NCBI GenBank assembly: GCA_016792805.1
Contig: JAEUHX010000052.1
Location: forward strand, 48,333-112,332
Length of the DNA: 64,000 bases
Source of the DNA: Planctomycetota bacterium
Lineage (GTDB): Bacteria > Planctomycetota > UBA1135 > JACQFD01
Direction of reading: 5' to 3'
Below the pieces are notes generated by a model. That model saw only the letters and a list, made by a program, of their open reading frames with translations, searched no databases and was not told where the DNA came from. How positions within the stretch are numbered: position 1 is the first letter of the stretch; the number at the start of each line of letters is the position of its first letter. The position numbers and the translations under genes were made by a program. Of the stretch, positions 62,086 to 64,000 are shown in pieces.

Positions 62086-62954
62086 GGCTTCGTCAATCCG
62101 CTTGCCCTATCGGCCGACGGCTCACTTGGCTGAAGCGCAGTAGTCGTCTCGGCCGGAAGCCACAGAAGTCCCGACTCCGATTGAATCGCCAACCCGCGGA
62201 CGCAATCGAACGCCAGGAGCTGCCCTGACGACTCGCCCTGCGCCCCCGTGACGCGCACACGTTTGCCGAGGAGATCGAGTCCCTCCGCAAACTCATTTTC
62301 GATACGTAAATAATCGGCCGACAACGCCGCCGGCAGTGCGTCGTCGAGGGCGTCGAGCGCAGATGCGGCGAATGCTTCGCGATCGAAGCTGCGTGCGCTT
62401 GCCATGCGCAGTGATCCCGCGATCGCCCTCACGTCGGGGTGAAAATCCTCCTCGGTTTGATTGAGGTTGATCCCGATCCCGACGACGAGATTCGCCCGCT
62501 GCGCACCCGCGCGCGCCTCCACGAGGATGCCGCACAATTTCCGCGGACCAACATACAAATCATTCGGCCACTTGATCCGGACGGTGATGCCCGACATCTG
62601 CCGTATCGCATCGCGCATCGCGACGGCCGCCCCGGCGACGAGTGACGCCGCCGGTGGCGCCTTGGGCGCGCGCAGCGCCACCGAGAAAAGGAGTCCCAAG
62701 CTCGGCTGTGCGAGCCACGACCGCCCGCGCCGTCCTCGGCCAGCCGTCTGCGACTCCGCAAAGATGGCCCGCCCGTGGGCGTCCTCGCCGTCACGATCCA
62801 GCGCCGCGAATGCGTCGTCGTTCGTCGAGGCTGTCTGCTCGAGACAGCACACTTCGCGGCCGACGACGCGCCTCTCGGGCGACGCAATCCGGGCCGCGCG
62901 CAGCGCGCTCGGGACGCCGCCCGAATCCGAATCCACTGAAATCTCGCTCGCCAT
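62082..62954 (-). CDS. birA: Biotin--[acetyl-CoA-carboxylase] ligase (class I)
   Basis: 290 aa, ATG start. It activates biotin to biotinyl-AMP and joins it to the carrier lysine of biotin enzymes. Catalytic marks: LEQTASTNDDAFA, ESQTAGRGRRGRSW (the GRGRxG biotinyl-AMP loop), GLLFSVALRAP, VRIKWPNDLYVGPRKLCGIL (the KWPND biotin site) and VVGIGINLNQTEEDF. The small C-terminal beta domain follows (GLDLLGKRVRV). No N-terminal winged helix, so it is the non-regulatory class I type. The first ~30 residues are a variable extension. Overlaps the zinc-ribbon gene; the sigma factor gene ends 18 bp upstream of its start. Confidence 0.95.
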   Translation of the reverse strand: MASEISVDSDSGGVPSALRAARIASPERRVVGREVCCLEQTASTNDDAFAALDRDGEDAHGRAIFAESQTAGRGRRGRSWLAQPSLGLLFSVALRAPKAPPAASLVAGAAVAMRDAIRQMSGITVRIKWPNDLYVGPRKLCGILVEARAGAQRANLVVGIGINLNQTEEDFHPDVRAIAGSLRMASARSFDREAFAASALDALDDALPAALSADYLRIENEFAEGLDLLGKRVRVTGAQGESSGQLLAFDCVRGLAIQSESGLLWLPAETTTALQPSEPSADRASGLTKP

Positions 62955-62971
62955 CGACGGCGACCGCGGCG

Positions 62972-64000
62972 CTACATCAGCAGCGTCGGTCGGATCCGCG
63001 AAAGCTGAACTTTCAAGCGCGCCACCACGTTGCTGTGGATCTGGCAGACGCGCGATTCCGTCAGGTGCAGAATCTCGCCGATCTCGCGCATCGTGAGACC
63101 TTCCTGGTAATACATCACAAAAATCAACCGCTCCTTTCGCGAGAGGTTGCGCGTGATGACTTCCATCAGGTCGCGACGGTGGATGGTGTAGACCGGGTCT
63201 TCGCCCTTCTTGTCTTCCAGCAGGTCGGCTTTCTCGACGCCGCGGTCGTCATCGCCGTCATCCCACTTATCCGAAAGCGACAGCATCGACTTCGGGCTCG
63301 AATCGGCCATCTCGGTCTCGAGCCGCTGAAGCGGAATCTTGAGATAATTGGCAATCTCGAATTCCGTCGGCCGGCGCCCGAGCTGAGATTCGAGCTCGCG
63401 AATCGCCCGCTCGAGGCGGTGCGCCTTCAAGCGCACCAATCGCGGCACGAAATCTTGCGCGCGCAGGTGGTCGAGGATCGAGCCGCGGATGCGCGTCGTG
63501 CAGTAGGTCTTGAACTTGATGCCGCGATCGGGATCGAAGCCCCGGATGGCGTCCATCAGGCCGAACAGGCCGGCGCTGACGAGGTCATCGAGCTCGATCG
63601 ACTTCGGCAGCGTCTGCAGCAGGCGCTCGGCGATGTGCTTGACGAGCGGGTAGTGCTGCTCCATCAGCACGTTGCGCAGCCTTTCGAGCCACTCGTCGTC
63701 TCGCGGGCGCGTTCCCGCGGCGCGGCGGTAGTGGGGCCAGATGTCCTCGACCGGCATGGCGCGCAGCTCGTCGACCGTCGGGCGCCGATCGGTCTTGAGC
63801 TTGGTCGTCACGGCCGCCTTCTTCGCCGGCGCCGGCGCGCCGGCGTGCGGCGCCGAGATCGCCGGACCCTTCGCAGGCTTCAGCGCGCGCTTGGGCAGCG
63901 CCGCCGCGGGTTCGAGTTCGCGCTTGTGGCGCTTGGCCGTGTCCGGCTTGCTCGACGACTTCGCGTGCGCACTCGCGCTCCGATTCGCTCGCGCAGGCAG
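62972..64000 (-). CDS. FliA/WhiG-type sigma factor, 5' end beyond window
   Basis: 342 residues visible. The core, from about residue 64 (VTTKLKTDRRPTVDELRAMP; GTG 63811 is an internal candidate start), has region 2 (LVKHIAERLLQTLPKSIELD, GLFGLMDAIRGFDPDRGIKF, KTYCTTRIRGSILDHLRAQD), region 3 (RAIRELESQLGRRPTEFEIA) and region 4 (NLSRKERLIFVMYYQEGLTM, REIGEILHLTESRVCQIHSN). This order is that of sigma-28-like factors. The frame stays open to the window edge and encodes a basic Lys/Ala/Pro stretch (AKSSSKPDTAKRHKREL, PKRALKPAKGPAI, APAPAKKAA). Whether translation starts in it or at 63811 is open. Region 1.1 is absent. Confidence 0.9.
   Translation of the reverse strand: MPARANRSASAHAKSSSKPDTAKRHKRELEPAAALPKRALKPAKGPAISAPHAGAPAPAKKAAVTTKLKTDRRPTVDELRAMPVEDIWPHYRRAAGTRPRDDEWLERLRNVLMEQHYPLVKHIAERLLQTLPKSIELDDLVSAGLFGLMDAIRGFDPDRGIKFKTYCTTRIRGSILDHLRAQDFVPRLVRLKAHRLERAIRELESQLGRRPTEFEIANYLKIPLQRLETEMADSSPKSMLSLSDKWDDGDDDRGVEKADLLEDKKGEDPVYTIHRRDLMEVITRNLSRKERLIFVMYYQEGLTMREIGEILHLTESRVCQIHSNVVARLKVQLSRIRPTLLM

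Overview
The window is GC-rich bacterial DNA, most likely from a Planctomycetota-type chromosome. The main evidence is the overlapping pair of a large cytochrome-C/DUF1549/DUF1553 protein and a Tat-type DUF1501 protein at 36527-41529, a hallmark gene pair of that phylum. Five secreted FG-GAP/VCBS beta-propeller proteins, four of which share a C-terminal 'GTPGC' module, and frequent GTG starts fit the same picture. No insertion sequence, integrase, phage gene or CRISPR array was recognised.

Layout. 1-14400: an O-methyltransferase, an FG-GAP protein, a lipoprotein with a peptidase-like core that seems to have Ser in place of the catalytic Cys, an M6-like metalloprotease with beta-trefoil (fascin-like) lobes, two secreted proteins of unknown function, a decayed gene, an exported ankyrin protein, and a tRNA-Asn. 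Much of 8.4-14 kb is visibly less GC-rich and sparsely coded. 14400-19202: a DUF6265 protein, a polytopic DUF2723-like membrane protein and an FG-GAP protein. 19736-28614: an all-plus-strand cluster consisting of a possible HTH protein, an overlapping unknown protein, and two tandem modules, each a 63-69 aa secreted Gly-rich peptide followed by a ~1,100 aa membrane-anchored protein of carboxypeptidase-regulatory-like domains. This is the best candidate in the window for an undescribed system.

28687-43437: a small protein, an M64 (IgA-type) metallopeptidase, a broken NHL-repeat gene, a phosphate-selective-type porin, an ATP-grasp ligase of the PGM1 kind, an NTF2-like small protein, a second ankyrin protein, the DUF1549/DUF1501 pair, a palindrome-rich intergenic region, and a two-PDZ protein. 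43519-48800: housekeeping genes purH, prfB (with a programmed +1 frameshift), sfsA overlapping a methyltransferase, and rdgB. 48964-64000: an FG-GAP gene lying between rdgB and rph, a TonB-domain lipoprotein next to a TonB-dependent receptor, a LOG-family phosphoribohydrolase, two tandem FG-GAP genes, a zinc-ribbon protein overlapping birA, and a FliA/WhiG-type sigma factor. The sigma factor's frame stays open to the window edge and encodes a Lys/Ala/Pro-rich N-terminal extension.

Non-coding structure includes a three-copy dispersed intergenic repeat (about 1.1, 19.3 and 35.5 kb), a cluster of perfect short hairpins plus a long imperfect palindrome at 41.6-42.1 kb, and a terminator-like hairpin in the prfB leader. 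Long antisense reading frames over several genes are treated as GC-bias artefacts. All functional calls come from reading motifs by eye; no database search was possible.
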